Assembly: GCF_009858245.1 (NCBI RefSeq) | Contig: NZ_VMSB01000001.1 | Span: 2,547,623-2,611,622, forward strand | Source of the DNA: Ornithinibacter aureus | Lineage (GTDB): Bacteria; Actinomycetota; Actinomycetes; Actinomycetales; Dermatophilaceae | Length of the DNA: 64,000 bases | Reading direction: 5' to 3' | Part shown: positions 8,382 to 16,880 of the stretch, piece after piece | Layout of the letters: every line of letters begins with the position of its first letter | How positions within the stretch are numbered: position 1 is the first letter of the stretch | The notes under the pieces: model-generated | Told to the model about the DNA's origin: nothing | What the model saw: the letters and a program-made list of their open reading frames with translations, nothing else | Database searches by the model: none | Translations under genes and position numbers: made by a program

Positions 8382-8900
8382 TCAGGCGTCCTCGGCGAGG
8401 GCCACGTCGACCATGAGCTCGTCGGCGAGCGACTCCATCGCCGCCCGCAGCTCACCCTCGTCCGCTCCGGCCGGCGCGGCCAGCACGGCGTGGGCCTCGA
8501 AGAGCATGCCGCCGGCCATCGGTGCCTCGCTGACGAAGGTCTCGAGTTCGACGATGCCGATCCCCCGCGCCGAGAGCAGTGCCGACACCTCGGCGACGAT
8601 GCCGGGACGATCGGCCCCGACCAGGTCGAGGGTGAGGTGGTGAGTCGGCGCCTCGGCCGCCGCACTCGTGCGCGTGGTCGAGACGGTGATGCCCTGACCC
8701 GCCAACCCCTCGAGGTCGGCCACGAGCCCGTCGACACCGACCGCCGGGACGACGACCTCGACGATGCCGGCGAACTTGCCTGCCAGCTGCGACAACTGGC
8801 TGCGCTGCCACGTGGCGCCCCGAGCGGCGAGGCTGGCCGACAGCGTCGCCACCAGCCCGGGTCGGTCGTCACTGATGACCGTCAGCACCAAGGTCTCCAT
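8382..8900 (-). CDS. Two-ACT-domain protein (GcvR-like regulator)
   Basis: 172 aa. Two ACT domains: residues about 1-80 (VLTVISDDRPGLVATLSASLAARG) and 88-172 (LDLVGADRPGIVAEVSALLSARG). No DNA-binding or catalytic domain is present. The arrangement is that of GcvR-type proteins, which sense amino acids (glycine in E. coli) and act through protein partners. Convergent with the cold-shock gene, with only 4 bp between stops. The ligand is not predictable from sequence. Confidence 0.8.
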   Translation of the reverse strand: METLVLTVISDDRPGLVATLSASLAARGATWQRSQLSQLAGKFAGIVEVVVPAVGVDGLVADLEGLAGQGITVSTTRTSAAAEAPTHHLTLDLVGADRPGIVAEVSALLSARGIGIVELETFVSEAPMAGGMLFEAHAVLAAPAGADEGELRAAMESLADELMVDVALAEDA

Positions 8901-8983
8901 GCCACGTCACCCTACGGCCGGGAGGACCCCCCTGCCCAGAGCTGACCCCGAGCGTTCACCTGCCCCCGGTAGCGTGGCGCGCG

Positions 8984-9778
8984 ATGAGCACTCCACACCT
9001 GATCGCCCTCGACATCGACGGCACCACCGTGAACCACGAGGGGGCCCTGTCGCCCGCGGTCCGCGATGCCGTGACCGCCGTCGCGGATGCCGGCCACCAC
9101 GTCACCATCGCCACCGGGCGGGGGATCATCGGCACCCTGCCGATCCTCGACCGACTCGGCCTGACCACCGGGTATGCGGTGTGCGCCAACGGCGCGATCA
9201 CCCTGCGGTTGGACCCGACGTCGGATGCCGGGTACGAGATCGTCGAGTCGGTCACCTTCGACCCGGCGCCGGCCCTGACCGCGCTGCGCGAACACTTCCC
9301 CTCGGCGCTGGTCGCGGTCGAGGAGCTCGGCGTGGGCTTCAAGGTGAGCGCGCCGTTCCCGGACGGTGAGCTGGACGGCATCCCCGAGGTCGTGTCCTTC
9401 GACGAGCTGATGTCGACCCCGGTCACCCGCGTGACGCTGCGCGACCCCAGTGCGACCAGCGAGGAGTTCATCGAGCGCACCGCACGCATCGGCCTGCACG
9501 GGGTCGAGTACGCCGTCGGCTGGAGCGCGTGGCTCGACATCACCCCGGAGGGGGTCTCCAAGGGGGCCGCGCTCGAGGTCATCCGGCGCTGGCTGGCCAT
9601 CGAGCCGCAGCACACCGTCGCGGTCGGCGACCAGCGCAACGACGTCGAGATGCTGCGCTGGGCGGCCCGCGGCGTGGCCATGGGCAACGCCCCGGACGAG
9701 GTCAAGGCGGCCGCCGACGAGGTGACCGGGGACGTCGACGACGACGGTCTCGTCGACGTGCTGACCTCACTGCTCTGA
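8984..9778 (+). CDS. HAD-superfamily (Cof-type) phosphatase
   Basis: 264 aa. Motif I IALDIDGTTV (nucleophile Asp and general acid Asp), Ser/Thr of motif II in TIATGRG, Lys in EGVSKGAALEVI, and motif IV VGDQRNDVEML mark a class IIB (Cof) HAD hydrolase acting on small phosphorylated metabolites. The start at 8984 has no Shine-Dalgarno sequence but lies 8 nt after TAGCGT, consistent with a leaderless mRNA. A 14-bp tandem duplication spans its stop codon. Confidence 0.88.
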   Translation: MSTPHLIALDIDGTTVNHEGALSPAVRDAVTAVADAGHHVTIATGRGIIGTLPILDRLGLTTGYAVCANGAITLRLDPTSDAGYEIVESVTFDPAPALTALREHFPSALVAVEELGVGFKVSAPFPDGELDGIPEVVSFDELMSTPVTRVTLRDPSATSEEFIERTARIGLHGVEYAVGWSAWLDITPEGVSKGAALEVIRRWLAIEPQHTVAVGDQRNDVEMLRWAARGVAMGNAPDEVKAAADEVTGDVDDDGLVDVLTSLL

Positions 9779-9788
9779 CCTCACTGCT
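9761..9788. repeat. 14-bp tandem duplication across the HAD stop codon
   Basis: CTGACCTCACTGCT occurs twice head to tail (9761-9774, 9775-9788); the stop codon is at the junction. It looks like a recent slippage duplication. Confidence 0.9.
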
Positions 9789-9867
9789 CTGGCGCCGCCA
9801 CGAGCGCGAGCCGAACTCGCGCGCACGTAGCGCGCCACGGCATCCGCGGTGGTGGAAAAGTGAAGCA

Positions 9868-10656
9868 ATGGACAGCACCGACGTCAGCAGCGCCGCCCGC
9901 AGGGCCGGCGACCACCCCGTCGTCGAGAAGGGCGCGCGCATCGGGTACGCGATGTCCGGCGTCATCCACTTCATCATCGGCTGGATCGCCCTCAAGCTCG
10001 CGTGGGGCATCGGTGGCGGCTCGGGGGACGCCGACACCTCCGGAGCCCTGAAGGCCGTCGCGAGCAGCGGTGGTGGCCCGCTGATGCTCGGCTTCGCGGT
10101 CCTCGGCTTCCTCATGCTCGCCGTGGCGCTGGCGGCCGCAGCGATCGTGGGCGGCGAGACGAGCGACCGCATCAAGTCGGCCGCCAAGGCCGTGATGTAC
10201 ACGAGCTTCGCCTGGTCCTCCTTCGCGATCGCGCGCGGTGCGTCGAACTCCGACGAGGCGAAGACCGACGACGTCACCGCTCAGGTCATGGGGATGCCGG
10301 GTGGCCGCTACATCGTGGGTCTCGTGGGTCTCGTCGTGCTCGGGGTCGCCGGGTACCACGTCTACAAGGGGTGGTCCAAGAAGTTCCTCGAGGACCTCCA
10401 GGAACACCCCGGCGACTGGGCCGTGACGGCCGGACGACTCGGGTACGTCGCCAAGGGGTGTGCGCTCTTCGTCGTCGGACTGCTGTTCCTGCTCGCGGCC
10501 TGGCACGCCGACTCCGAGGAGGCGGCCGGGCTCGACGGGGCCCTGACGACGATCCGCGACCTCGCCTTCGGGCCGTACCTGCTGACGATGGTGGCCGCGG
10601 GCATCGCGTCGTACGGCGTCTACTCCTTCGCCCGCGCCCGGTACGCCCGCCTCTGA
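9868..10656 (+). CDS. DUF1206 integral membrane protein
   Basis: 262 aa with six hydrophobic segments arranged as three repeated two-helix units (roughly residues 25-85, 105-165, 185-260). Each unit contains the recurrent pattern of a G-Y-x-x-x-G stretch entering a helix (IGYAMSGVIHFIIGW, LGYVAKGCALFVVG). This is the DUF1206 architecture common in actinobacteria. Function unknown. Confidence 0.85.
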   Translation: MDSTDVSSAARRAGDHPVVEKGARIGYAMSGVIHFIIGWIALKLAWGIGGGSGDADTSGALKAVASSGGGPLMLGFAVLGFLMLAVALAAAAIVGGETSDRIKSAAKAVMYTSFAWSSFAIARGASNSDEAKTDDVTAQVMGMPGGRYIVGLVGLVVLGVAGYHVYKGWSKKFLEDLQEHPGDWAVTAGRLGYVAKGCALFVVGLLFLLAAWHADSEEAAGLDGALTTIRDLAFGPYLLTMVAAGIASYGVYSFARARYARL

Positions 10657-10660
10657 GCGA

Positions 10661-10718
10661 AACGCAGGAGCTCAGATCGCACGCAGTAATTGCCGCGAGC
10701 GATCTGAACTCCTGCGTT
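10661..10718. terminator. 20-bp inverted repeat between convergent genes
   Basis: Arms AACGCAGGAGCTCAGATCGC (10661-10680) and its complement (10699-10718) have one mismatch and an 18-nt loop. It lies between the ends of the DUF1206 gene and the PAP2 gene, so it could stop transcription from both sides. Confidence 0.7.
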
Positions 10719-10754
10719 CCAAGGGCCTGCCGCGCGCCTCCGGCATCGTCTACG

Positions 10755-11456
10755 TCATCGGTCGGTTGTGACCGCGGCCCTGCGCCGGAGGTAGAGCCAG
10801 GCCAACACCGCGCACACCACCCCGTTGATGATGCCGAACACGATGTCGGTCACGTGGTGCGCGCCCCGGTAGAGCCGCGCGTACGCGACGAACGCCGGGG
10901 CGAGGACGCACCACGTGACCGCCAGCCGGCGCACGAGCGGGTTGTCGATCCGCGTCGCCATCAGTCCCAGGGCCACGTACAGCGCCGTCGAGGCACCGAC
11001 GTGCCCGCTCGGGAAGCTCGACGTCGGAGGAGTCGGGTCGAGTCGCTCCACGGTCGGCCGGGCGCGGCCGACGACGTGGGTGGCGATGACGAACACGGTG
11101 GCCTGGAGGCTGATCGCGATGCCGGGCACCACGGCGTACCACCACTGCTTCGTGCGCCACCAGACCAGGCCGACGACGATGAGGCACACGCCGATGACGT
11201 ACTCGGTGTTGCCGATCGAGGACATCAGGTGGGTGATCGAATTCCAGAGCCCGTCGCGTGCGTCCTGGAACTCGCGGTTGATCTGCTTCTCGTCCTCCGA
11301 GAGCTCGAACAGCGGGCCCTTGAGCAGGTAGCCGAACCCGATGATGACCGCGAGCAGGGCGGTCGCTGGAAGCACGGCCCGCACCCCGAGGTCACGCAGC
11401 GCGGCCTTGACCGTCGGCCGGCTCTGGTCGTCGTCCCACCGAGTGAGGAACCCCAT
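10755..11456 (-). CDS. PAP2-family lipid phosphatase 1
   Basis: 233 aa with about six membrane segments. PAP2 motifs: C1 region HVVGRARP, C2 FPSGHVGAST, C3 ARLYRGAHHVTD with the catalytic His and Asp. The lysine normally seven residues before the C1 Arg-Pro is Thr here, so activity could be altered. The start overlaps the stop of the next PAP2 gene by one base (TGATG), so the pair is translationally coupled. Likely acts on undecaprenyl- or phosphatidyl-phosphates at the membrane. Confidence 0.85.
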   Translation of the reverse strand: MGFLTRWDDDQSRPTVKAALRDLGVRAVLPATALLAVIIGFGYLLKGPLFELSEDEKQINREFQDARDGLWNSITHLMSSIGNTEYVIGVCLIVVGLVWWRTKQWWYAVVPGIAISLQATVFVIATHVVGRARPTVERLDPTPPTSSFPSGHVGASTALYVALGLMATRIDNPLVRRLAVTWCVLAPAFVAYARLYRGAHHVTDIVFGIINGVVCAVLAWLYLRRRAAVTTDR

Positions 11457-12133
11457 CACTGACCCTCCTGTCGTCGGTAGCCAGCGTAGGAGGCCAGCAC
11501 CAGGCCGACCCCGGTGATGACGCCGACGGTCACGTCGGAGGGGAAGTGCACCCCGAGCAGGACGCGGTCGGATGCCGTGACCGTCACCATCGCGACCGCC
11601 GCCGCGACGGCGACGACTCGTGACGCCCTCGACCGGAGCAGCGGCCAGAGGAGGAGCACGACGATCGTCGCCCATGCGGCCGAGTTCAGGGCGTGGCCGG
11701 AGGGGAAGGAGTAGCCGGGGCTGGTCGACACCGGGTCCTCGAGCACCGGGCGAGCCCGCTGGAACAGGTACTTGGCGCCGAGCCCCACCATCCACGCGAG
11801 CATCATCGTGATGAAGGCCCACGCGGCCCGGGTGCGCAGGCCCTTGGCCAGCCAGGCCCACAGGCACAGGGCGGTGCCGGCCAGGTAGAGCTTGAACGGC
11901 TGGGTCAGCTCCTGCCAGCGCACGAGGAAGTCGGTCAACCCCTCGCGCGGGCGCGTGTACGCGGTGGCACGCTCGATGAGGGCGTCGTCGAGCCGGATGA
12001 GCGGGTCCCACTCGCTGCGCACGAGCAGCCCCACCCCGAAGAGCACGGCTGCGGCGGGAAGGGCGTACGTCAGTGCGCGCACCAGCCGTTGTGCCCTCGT
12101 CGGTGGCGCAGGGGCAGTCAGGGTGTCATTCAC
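11456..12133 (-). CDS. PAP2-family lipid phosphatase 2
   Basis: 225 aa membrane protein. C1 KYLFQRARP keeps the phosphate-binding Lys; C2 is FPSGHALNSAAW; C3 is SDRVLLGVHFPSD. All catalytic positions are present, unlike in its partner gene directly downstream. A role in polyprenyl-phosphate recycling or phospholipid dephosphorylation is expected from the family. Confidence 0.87.
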   Translation of the reverse strand: MNDTLTAPAPPTRAQRLVRALTYALPAAAVLFGVGLLVRSEWDPLIRLDDALIERATAYTRPREGLTDFLVRWQELTQPFKLYLAGTALCLWAWLAKGLRTRAAWAFITMMLAWMVGLGAKYLFQRARPVLEDPVSTSPGYSFPSGHALNSAAWATIVVLLLWPLLRSRASRVVAVAAAVAMVTVTASDRVLLGVHFPSDVTVGVITGVGLVLASYAGYRRQEGQ

Positions 12134-12227
12134 CGGCCATGTCTACCCCGATCAGGTGCCCCAACGACCTCCGAGAGACAGACGAACTGCTCGCCACGCG
12201 GCATCCTCGTGGGATGCTGGGGCCGCC

Positions 12228-13034
12228 ATGGCCGAGCTGCACGTGACCTCAGCGTCCAACCCCCGACTCAAGGCCGTGCTGGCTCTGCGCCGCCGCCGGG
12301 TGCGCGAGGACGAGGGTCTGACCGTCGTCGACGGGTACGAGGAGCTGACCCTGGCGCTCGACGCCGGTGTGGCGCCCCGGACCGTGCTGCACTGCCCCGA
12401 GCTCATGCTCGACCCTGCCGCCCAGGGTGAGATCGTGCAGCGGGCCCGGGACCTCGGGGCGTCGACGATCCGGCTCAGCCGGGGCGCGTTCGAGAAGGTC
12501 GCCTACCGCGAGGGACCGGACGGGTTCCTCGCCGTCGTCCCCGTGGCCGGGGTGGCGCTCGGTGACCTCGACCTGCCGCCCGACCCGCTCGTGCTCGTGT
12601 GCGAGGGCCTGGAGAAGCCGGGGAACCTCGGGGCCGTGCTGCGCACCGCGGATGCCGCCGGCGTCGCCGCCGTCGTCGCCGCCGACCCCGTCACCGACTG
12701 GGGCAACCCCAACGTCGTGCGGGCCAGCAAGGGCACGGTCTTCTCCGTCCCCGTGGCCTCTGCGACCACCGAGGAGGTCGTGGCGTGGTTGCGGCGCCAC
12801 GGCATCCGACTCGTCGCGACCACCCCCGACACCGACACCACGCACACCGATGTCGACTACCGCGGCGGCGTCGCGATCGCGGTCGGCACCGAGAAGCAGG
12901 GCCTGACCGTCGCGGCGCTGACGGCCGCGGACGCGCGGGTGCGCATCCCCATGGTGGGGCGGGTCAACTCCCTCAACGCGGCCACGGCGGCTGCCGTCGT
13001 CATCTACGAAGCGGTGCGCCAGCGTTCCTCCTGA
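12228..13034 (+). CDS. TrmH/SpoU-family RNA 2'-O-methyltransferase
   Basis: 268 aa from the ATG at 12228. An N-terminal substrate-binding domain (RLKAVLALRRRRVREDEG, about 1-110) precedes the knotted SPOUT domain. SpoU motifs: EKPGNLGAVLRTADAAGV (motif 1, catalytic Arg), AVGTEKQGL (motif 2) and VNSLNAATAAAVVIYE (motif 3, SAM knot). It methylates a ribose 2'-OH in rRNA or tRNA; the site is not predictable. Upstream in-frame sequence overlaps the PAP2 promoter and was not used. Confidence 0.9.
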   Translation: MAELHVTSASNPRLKAVLALRRRRVREDEGLTVVDGYEELTLALDAGVAPRTVLHCPELMLDPAAQGEIVQRARDLGASTIRLSRGAFEKVAYREGPDGFLAVVPVAGVALGDLDLPPDPLVLVCEGLEKPGNLGAVLRTADAAGVAAVVAADPVTDWGNPNVVRASKGTVFSVPVASATTEEVVAWLRRHGIRLVATTPDTDTTHTDVDYRGGVAIAVGTEKQGLTVAALTAADARVRIPMVGRVNSLNAATAAAVVIYEAVRQRSS

Positions 13035-13142
13035 GGCGGGCGTGGTCGGTGTGACCGCCGGATGGTCACGCTCCTGTCACGGCGTCGGCGTGAGCCCGGC
13101 CTGTGTCAAGAGCACCCCTTTGCGTGTGCGACGATGAACGGC

Positions 13143-13778
13143 ATGCGAGTTGACCACGTCGTCTATGCCGCCGAGCGCGACGGCCTCAAGGCCACGGCGC
13201 AGCGTCTCGCGGAGCAGATCGGGGTGACCCCGGTCGACGGGGGGGTCCACCCGCGCTTCGGGACACGCAACATCATCCTTCCGCTCGCCCACGAGCGGTA
13301 CGTCGAGGTCGTCGAGGTGCTCGACCACCCGGCCAGCGACAAGGCCCCCTTCGGTCAGGCCGTGCGTGCGCGTTCCGAGGCCGGCGGTGGCTGGCTCGGC
13401 TGGGTCGTGCAGGTCGACGACATCACCGAGCAGGAGTCCCGCCTCGGCCGCGAGGCCGTCGACGGCAACCGCCACCGCCCCGACGGGGTCGAGCTGCGCT
13501 GGCGCCAGCTGGGCATCAAGGGCCTGCAGTCCGACCCACAGCTGCCCTACTTCATCGAGTGGGCGCAGGGGGTGCCGCACCCCTCGGGTGACGCCGCCAC
13601 CGAGGTGACCATCGAGTCGCTCCAGATCGCCGGCGACCCCGACCGGGTGCGCGAGTGGCTCGGCCTGCCCGCCGACTCGACGTCGACGGTCATCGACTTC
13701 AAGTTCGTCTCCCCGCACGGCACGCCCGGCCTCATGGCCGTCACGTTCGACACCCCGAACGGCGACGTCACCATCTGA
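13143..13778 (+). CDS. VOC-superfamily glyoxalase-like protein
   Basis: 211 aa from the ATG at 13143 (MRVDHVVYAAERDG); an ATG 9 nt earlier is possible. VOC fold of the Glyoxalase_3 type: first bab unit with metal-ligand-type DHVVYA and RYVEVVEVLDHPA, second with ATEVTIESLQIAG. Probably a metal-dependent lyase, isomerase or dioxygenase, or a binding protein. No substrate assignment possible. Convergent with copA (3-bp gap). Confidence 0.75.
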   Translation: MRVDHVVYAAERDGLKATAQRLAEQIGVTPVDGGVHPRFGTRNIILPLAHERYVEVVEVLDHPASDKAPFGQAVRARSEAGGGWLGWVVQVDDITEQESRLGREAVDGNRHRPDGVELRWRQLGIKGLQSDPQLPYFIEWAQGVPHPSGDAATEVTIESLQIAGDPDRVREWLGLPADSTSTVIDFKFVSPHGTPGLMAVTFDTPNGDVTI

Positions 13779-13781
13779 CGC

Positions 13782-16157
13782 TCAGCCCTCGCGTGACCAG
13801 CGGCGCAGGCGCAGGCTGTTGCTCACGACGAGCACGCTGGATGCCGCCATCGCGGCCCCGGCGATCATCGGGTTGAGCAGCCCGGCCATTGCCAGCGGGA
13901 TCGCCGCGATGTTGTAGCCGAAGGCCCACCCGAGGTTCTGCTTGATCGTGCGCAACGTCGCCCGGGACAGCTCGATCGCGTCGACGACGGCGGGCAGCTC
14001 GGAGCGCAGCAGCACGATGTCGGCCGAGTCCGCGGCGACGTCGGTGCCCGTTCCCATGGCGATCCCGAGGTCGGCCTGGGCCAGCGCCGCGGCATCGTTG
14101 ACCCCGTCGCCGACCATCGCGACGACCTTGCCCCGCTTCTGCAGGTCGGCGATCATCGCGTGCTTGTCCTCGGGGCGGACGTCGGCGATGACCCGCCCGA
14201 CCGGGATGCCGACGTCACGGGCCACGGTCAGCGCGGCCTGGTCGTGGTCACCGGTCAACAGGTACGCCGGCAGCCCGAGTTCGGCGAGATCGCGCACGGC
14301 CCGCTGCGAGCTGCGGCGCACCGTGTCGGCCACCGTGAGCGATGCGTGGGCACGCCCGCCCCAGCCGACCCAGACCGTCGTGCCGTCGACGGTGGGACGT
14401 GCGAGTTCCTGCGGCACGTCGTCGAAGAGGTCGGCGCGTCCGACGGTGACCTCGGTGCCCTTGATGGCCGCCCGCGCGCCGGCGCCGGGGAGCGACGCGA
14501 AGTCGGTGGCTCGGGGCGCCTCGATCGCCCGGCTCGTCGCCGCGGCCACGATGGCTCGGGCCACGGGGTGCTCGCTGCCCGTCTCGACGGCGGCTGCGGC
14601 TCGCAGGGCCTGGTCCTTGGGCAGGCGCCCGGCGGTGGCGACGTCGACGAGGGTCATCTCGCCGCTGGTGACCGTGCCGGTCTTGTCGAGCACGACGGTG
14701 TCGATGCGGCGCGTGTCCTCGAGGACGTCGGCGCCCTTGATGAGGATGCCGAGGCGGGCGCCCCGCCCGGTGCCGACGAGGAGCGCGGTCGGCGTGGCCA
14801 ACCCCAGGGCGCAGGGGCAGGCGATGACGAGCACGGCGATCGCGATCTCGAGGGCGCGTGCGGGGTCCCCGGTGCCGATCCACCACCCGAGGAACGTCAG
14901 CGCGGCCAGCACGAGCACGATCGGCACGAAGATCGCCGAGACCCGGTCGGCCAGGCGTTGGATGGGCGCCTTGGTCGTCTGCGCCCGCTCCACGAGCCGG
15001 GCGATGCCGGCCAGGGTCGTGTCGGCCCCGACCCGGGTGGCCTCGACGACGAGCCGACCGGTGGTGTTGATGCTGCCGCCGACGAGGTCGTCGCCCGTGG
15101 CGACGTCGACCGGCAGTGACTCGCCGGTGACGAGGGAGGCGTCGACGGCACTGGAGCCCTCGACGACCCGGCCGTCGGTCGCGACCTTCTCGCCCGGTCG
15201 AACGACGAAGCGGTCGCCCACGCCGAGCTGGTCGACAGGGATCCGAACCTCCGTGGTGGCCCTGGTGGTGGGGTCGACCCGCTCGACGGCGACGTCCTTG
15301 GCGCCGAGCGACATCAGGCCCCGCAGCGCGTCGCGGGTGCGGTCCGTGGCGCGGGCCTCCATCCAGCGTCCGATGAGCAGGAAGGTGGTGACCACGGTGG
15401 CGGTCTCGAACCACAGGTGGGTGGTGCCAGCGGCATCCACGCCGTTCGCCGAGCCCATGTCGGACATGCCCGACATGCTGCTGGCGCGCCCGGTGAGCAC
15501 GACGACCGCCGACCAGAGGTACGCGGTGAGCACGCCGATCGACACGAGGGTGTCCATCGTCGAGGCGCCGTGGCGCGCGTTGAGGGCGGCGGCGCGGTGG
15601 AAGGGCCAGCCGGCCCAGAGCACCACGGGGGTCGCGAGGGCGAGCTGCACCCACGGGCTGGAGTCGAGGTGGATGCCGGGGACCATCGCCAGGATGACCA
15701 CCGGAACCGTGAGCACCGCCGCGACGAGGGCCCGCCGCTTGAGGGCGTCCTCAGCGGCGACGGCGTGGTCGAGGTGGATCTCGTGCGTCCCCGAATCGAC
15801 CAATAGGTCACTCGGGGTACGGGCCGATCCGCCGCCGGGCGTACCTGTACCGACCAATAGGTCACTCGGGGTACGGGTCGACCCGGCGGCTTCCGGCTGC
15901 GGTCCGCCGCGCACGACCTCGGCGCCGTAGCCGGTGGCGCGCACGGTGCGCAACAGGTCCTCGACGGTGACCGCCCCGGCATAGCGCACGGTGGCCTTCT
16001 CGGTCGCGAGGTTCACCACGGCTTCCACGCCGTCGAGCTTGCCGAGCTTCTTCTCGATGCGGGCCGAGCACGACGCGCAGGTCATGCCGGTGATGGCGAG
16101 GTCGACCTCGCGCACCTCGTCGTGGTCGTGCTGCGGGCGGTCGGTGGTCTGGGTCAT
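13782..16157 (-). CDS. copA: Copper-exporting P-type ATPase CopA
   Basis: 791 aa. N-terminal heavy-metal domain with GMTCASC (residues 24-30), eight membrane segments, CPC ion channel motif (IACPCALGLATPTA), phosphorylation site DKTGT (Asp491), GSEHPVARAI, and ATP-hinge motif GDGVNDAAALAQADLGIAM. This is a P1B-1 Cu(I) exporter. Between the metal-binding domain and the first membrane helix, residues about 95-124 carry two copies of RTPSDLLV, encoded by two in-frame palindromic repeat elements. Co-transcribed behind csoR, one base apart from its stop. Confidence 0.95.
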   Translation of the reverse strand: MTQTTDRPQHDHDEVREVDLAITGMTCASCSARIEKKLGKLDGVEAVVNLATEKATVRYAGAVTVEDLLRTVRATGYGAEVVRGGPQPEAAGSTRTPSDLLVGTGTPGGGSARTPSDLLVDSGTHEIHLDHAVAAEDALKRRALVAAVLTVPVVILAMVPGIHLDSSPWVQLALATPVVLWAGWPFHRAAALNARHGASTMDTLVSIGVLTAYLWSAVVVLTGRASSMSGMSDMGSANGVDAAGTTHLWFETATVVTTFLLIGRWMEARATDRTRDALRGLMSLGAKDVAVERVDPTTRATTEVRIPVDQLGVGDRFVVRPGEKVATDGRVVEGSSAVDASLVTGESLPVDVATGDDLVGGSINTTGRLVVEATRVGADTTLAGIARLVERAQTTKAPIQRLADRVSAIFVPIVLVLAALTFLGWWIGTGDPARALEIAIAVLVIACPCALGLATPTALLVGTGRGARLGILIKGADVLEDTRRIDTVVLDKTGTVTSGEMTLVDVATAGRLPKDQALRAAAAVETGSEHPVARAIVAAATSRAIEAPRATDFASLPGAGARAAIKGTEVTVGRADLFDDVPQELARPTVDGTTVWVGWGGRAHASLTVADTVRRSSQRAVRDLAELGLPAYLLTGDHDQAALTVARDVGIPVGRVIADVRPEDKHAMIADLQKRGKVVAMVGDGVNDAAALAQADLGIAMGTGTDVAADSADIVLLRSELPAVVDAIELSRATLRTIKQNLGWAFGYNIAAIPLAMAGLLNPMIAGAAMAASSVLVVSNSLRLRRWSREG
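15798..15877. repeat. GACCAATAGGTC element, two copies inside copA
   Basis: GACCAATAGGTCACTCGGGG begins at 15798 and again at 15852 (54-bp period), in frame in copA. Each copy is read on the minus strand as RTPSDLLV. The core GACC-AATA-GGTC is a small palindrome. The same element is found in bioA, in the E2 gene and in the gap at 45.3 kb. Confidence 0.9.
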
Positions 16158-16158
16158 G

Positions 16159-16470
16159 TCAGCTCCTCACCAGCCGGGCGATCGCGGCGGTGGCCTCGGC
16201 GACCTTGACGGCGGCGGCCTCGTCGGACTCACGAGCGGCGTCGACGACGCAGTGCTCGATGTGCTCCTCGAGCAGTCCGAGGCTGACCGCCTGGAGGGCT
16301 CGCGTCACGGCGCTCACCTGGGTCAGGACGTCGATGCAGTACGCGTCGGACTCCACCATCCGCGCGATCCCGCGCACCTGCCCCTCGATGCGGCGCAGCC
16401 TCTTGAGATGGTCGTCCTTGTGCCCCGCGTAGCCGGGGGCGACGGTGGTGGGGTGCTCCGTCATGTCCAC
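16159..16470 (-). CDS. csoR: CsoR-family copper-sensing repressor
   Basis: 103 aa (GTG at 16470; an ATG at 16464 with GGGGTGG in front is an alternative). DUF156/CsoR helical bundle: HLKRLRRIEGQVRGIARM and the Cu(I) ligand set Cys in DAYCIDVL and His/Cys in EEHIEHC. Apo-CsoR represses and Cu(I) releases it. It sits directly upstream of copA on the same strand with an operator palindrome at its start, the classic copper-efflux circuit. Confidence 0.92.
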   Translation of the reverse strand: MDMTEHPTTVAPGYAGHKDDHLKRLRRIEGQVRGIARMVESDAYCIDVLTQVSAVTRALQAVSLGLLEEHIEHCVVDAARESDEAAAVKVAEATAAIARLVRS

Positions 16471-16479
16471 CCCAACATG

Positions 16480-16496
16480 ATACCCCTAGGGGGTAT
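16480..16496 (-). promoter_or_regulatory. CsoR operator palindrome
   Basis: ATACCCC-TAG-GGGGTAT (16480-16496) is a G-tract palindrome of the CsoR type, lying 10-16 nt upstream of the csoR start. Repressor binding here would block transcription of csoR-copA. Confidence 0.85.
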
Positions 16497-16880
16497 TCCT
16501 GAGAGTCGGAGGGGTAAGACGAGACGTTCCGTCACCGGACGCCCCCGGAGCCACGGACTCCACGGCCGTGAGCACCCGTCGCGGATCTTGGCCACCACGG
16601 TTGGTCACGGCTGACCGCCGGGGCACGGTCGCGCAGCCAGCGCTCCGGCCGCGCGCGCCTCGTTCAGGGCGTGGTCGAGCGAGCACCGACCCAACCCACG
16701 ACCCCGGCGGGATGCCGTGACACGCGTGGTCTTCAGCTCCAGGTGGGTGGGGGTCACCTCCTTGAGCGCGACCGACCCGAGGAGCCCGGCCGCGGGGTCG
16801 TCGGTGGCCTCGGCGACCCAGGGGCGTCTGCACCTGAGGGCCGTGCGGCCCGGGGCGCGCCCCGGGACCCACGCCCTGAC
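16497..16880. other. Intergenic region without a convincing gene
   Basis: 384 bp between csoR and purB. Long open frames exist on both strands, but they have no recognisable domain. The only structure seen is the palindrome next to purB (16849-16866). Confidence 0.5.
16849..16866 (-). terminator. 18-bp perfect GC palindrome after purB
   Basis: CCCGGGGCGCGCCCCGGG lies 15 bp past the purB stop. It can form a very stable hairpin, with no clear T-tract, so it is only a candidate terminator. Confidence 0.55.

Noticed and set aside
13942-15930. Long open frame on the plus strand opposite copA
   Set aside because: Antisense shadow of a clear P-type ATPase; composition is Ala/Arg/Ser/Thr-rich with no domain, as expected in high-GC DNA.
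16497-16880. Possible gene between csoR and purB
   Set aside because: Open frames on both strands lack domains and ribosome-binding sites; only a palindrome next to purB stands out.
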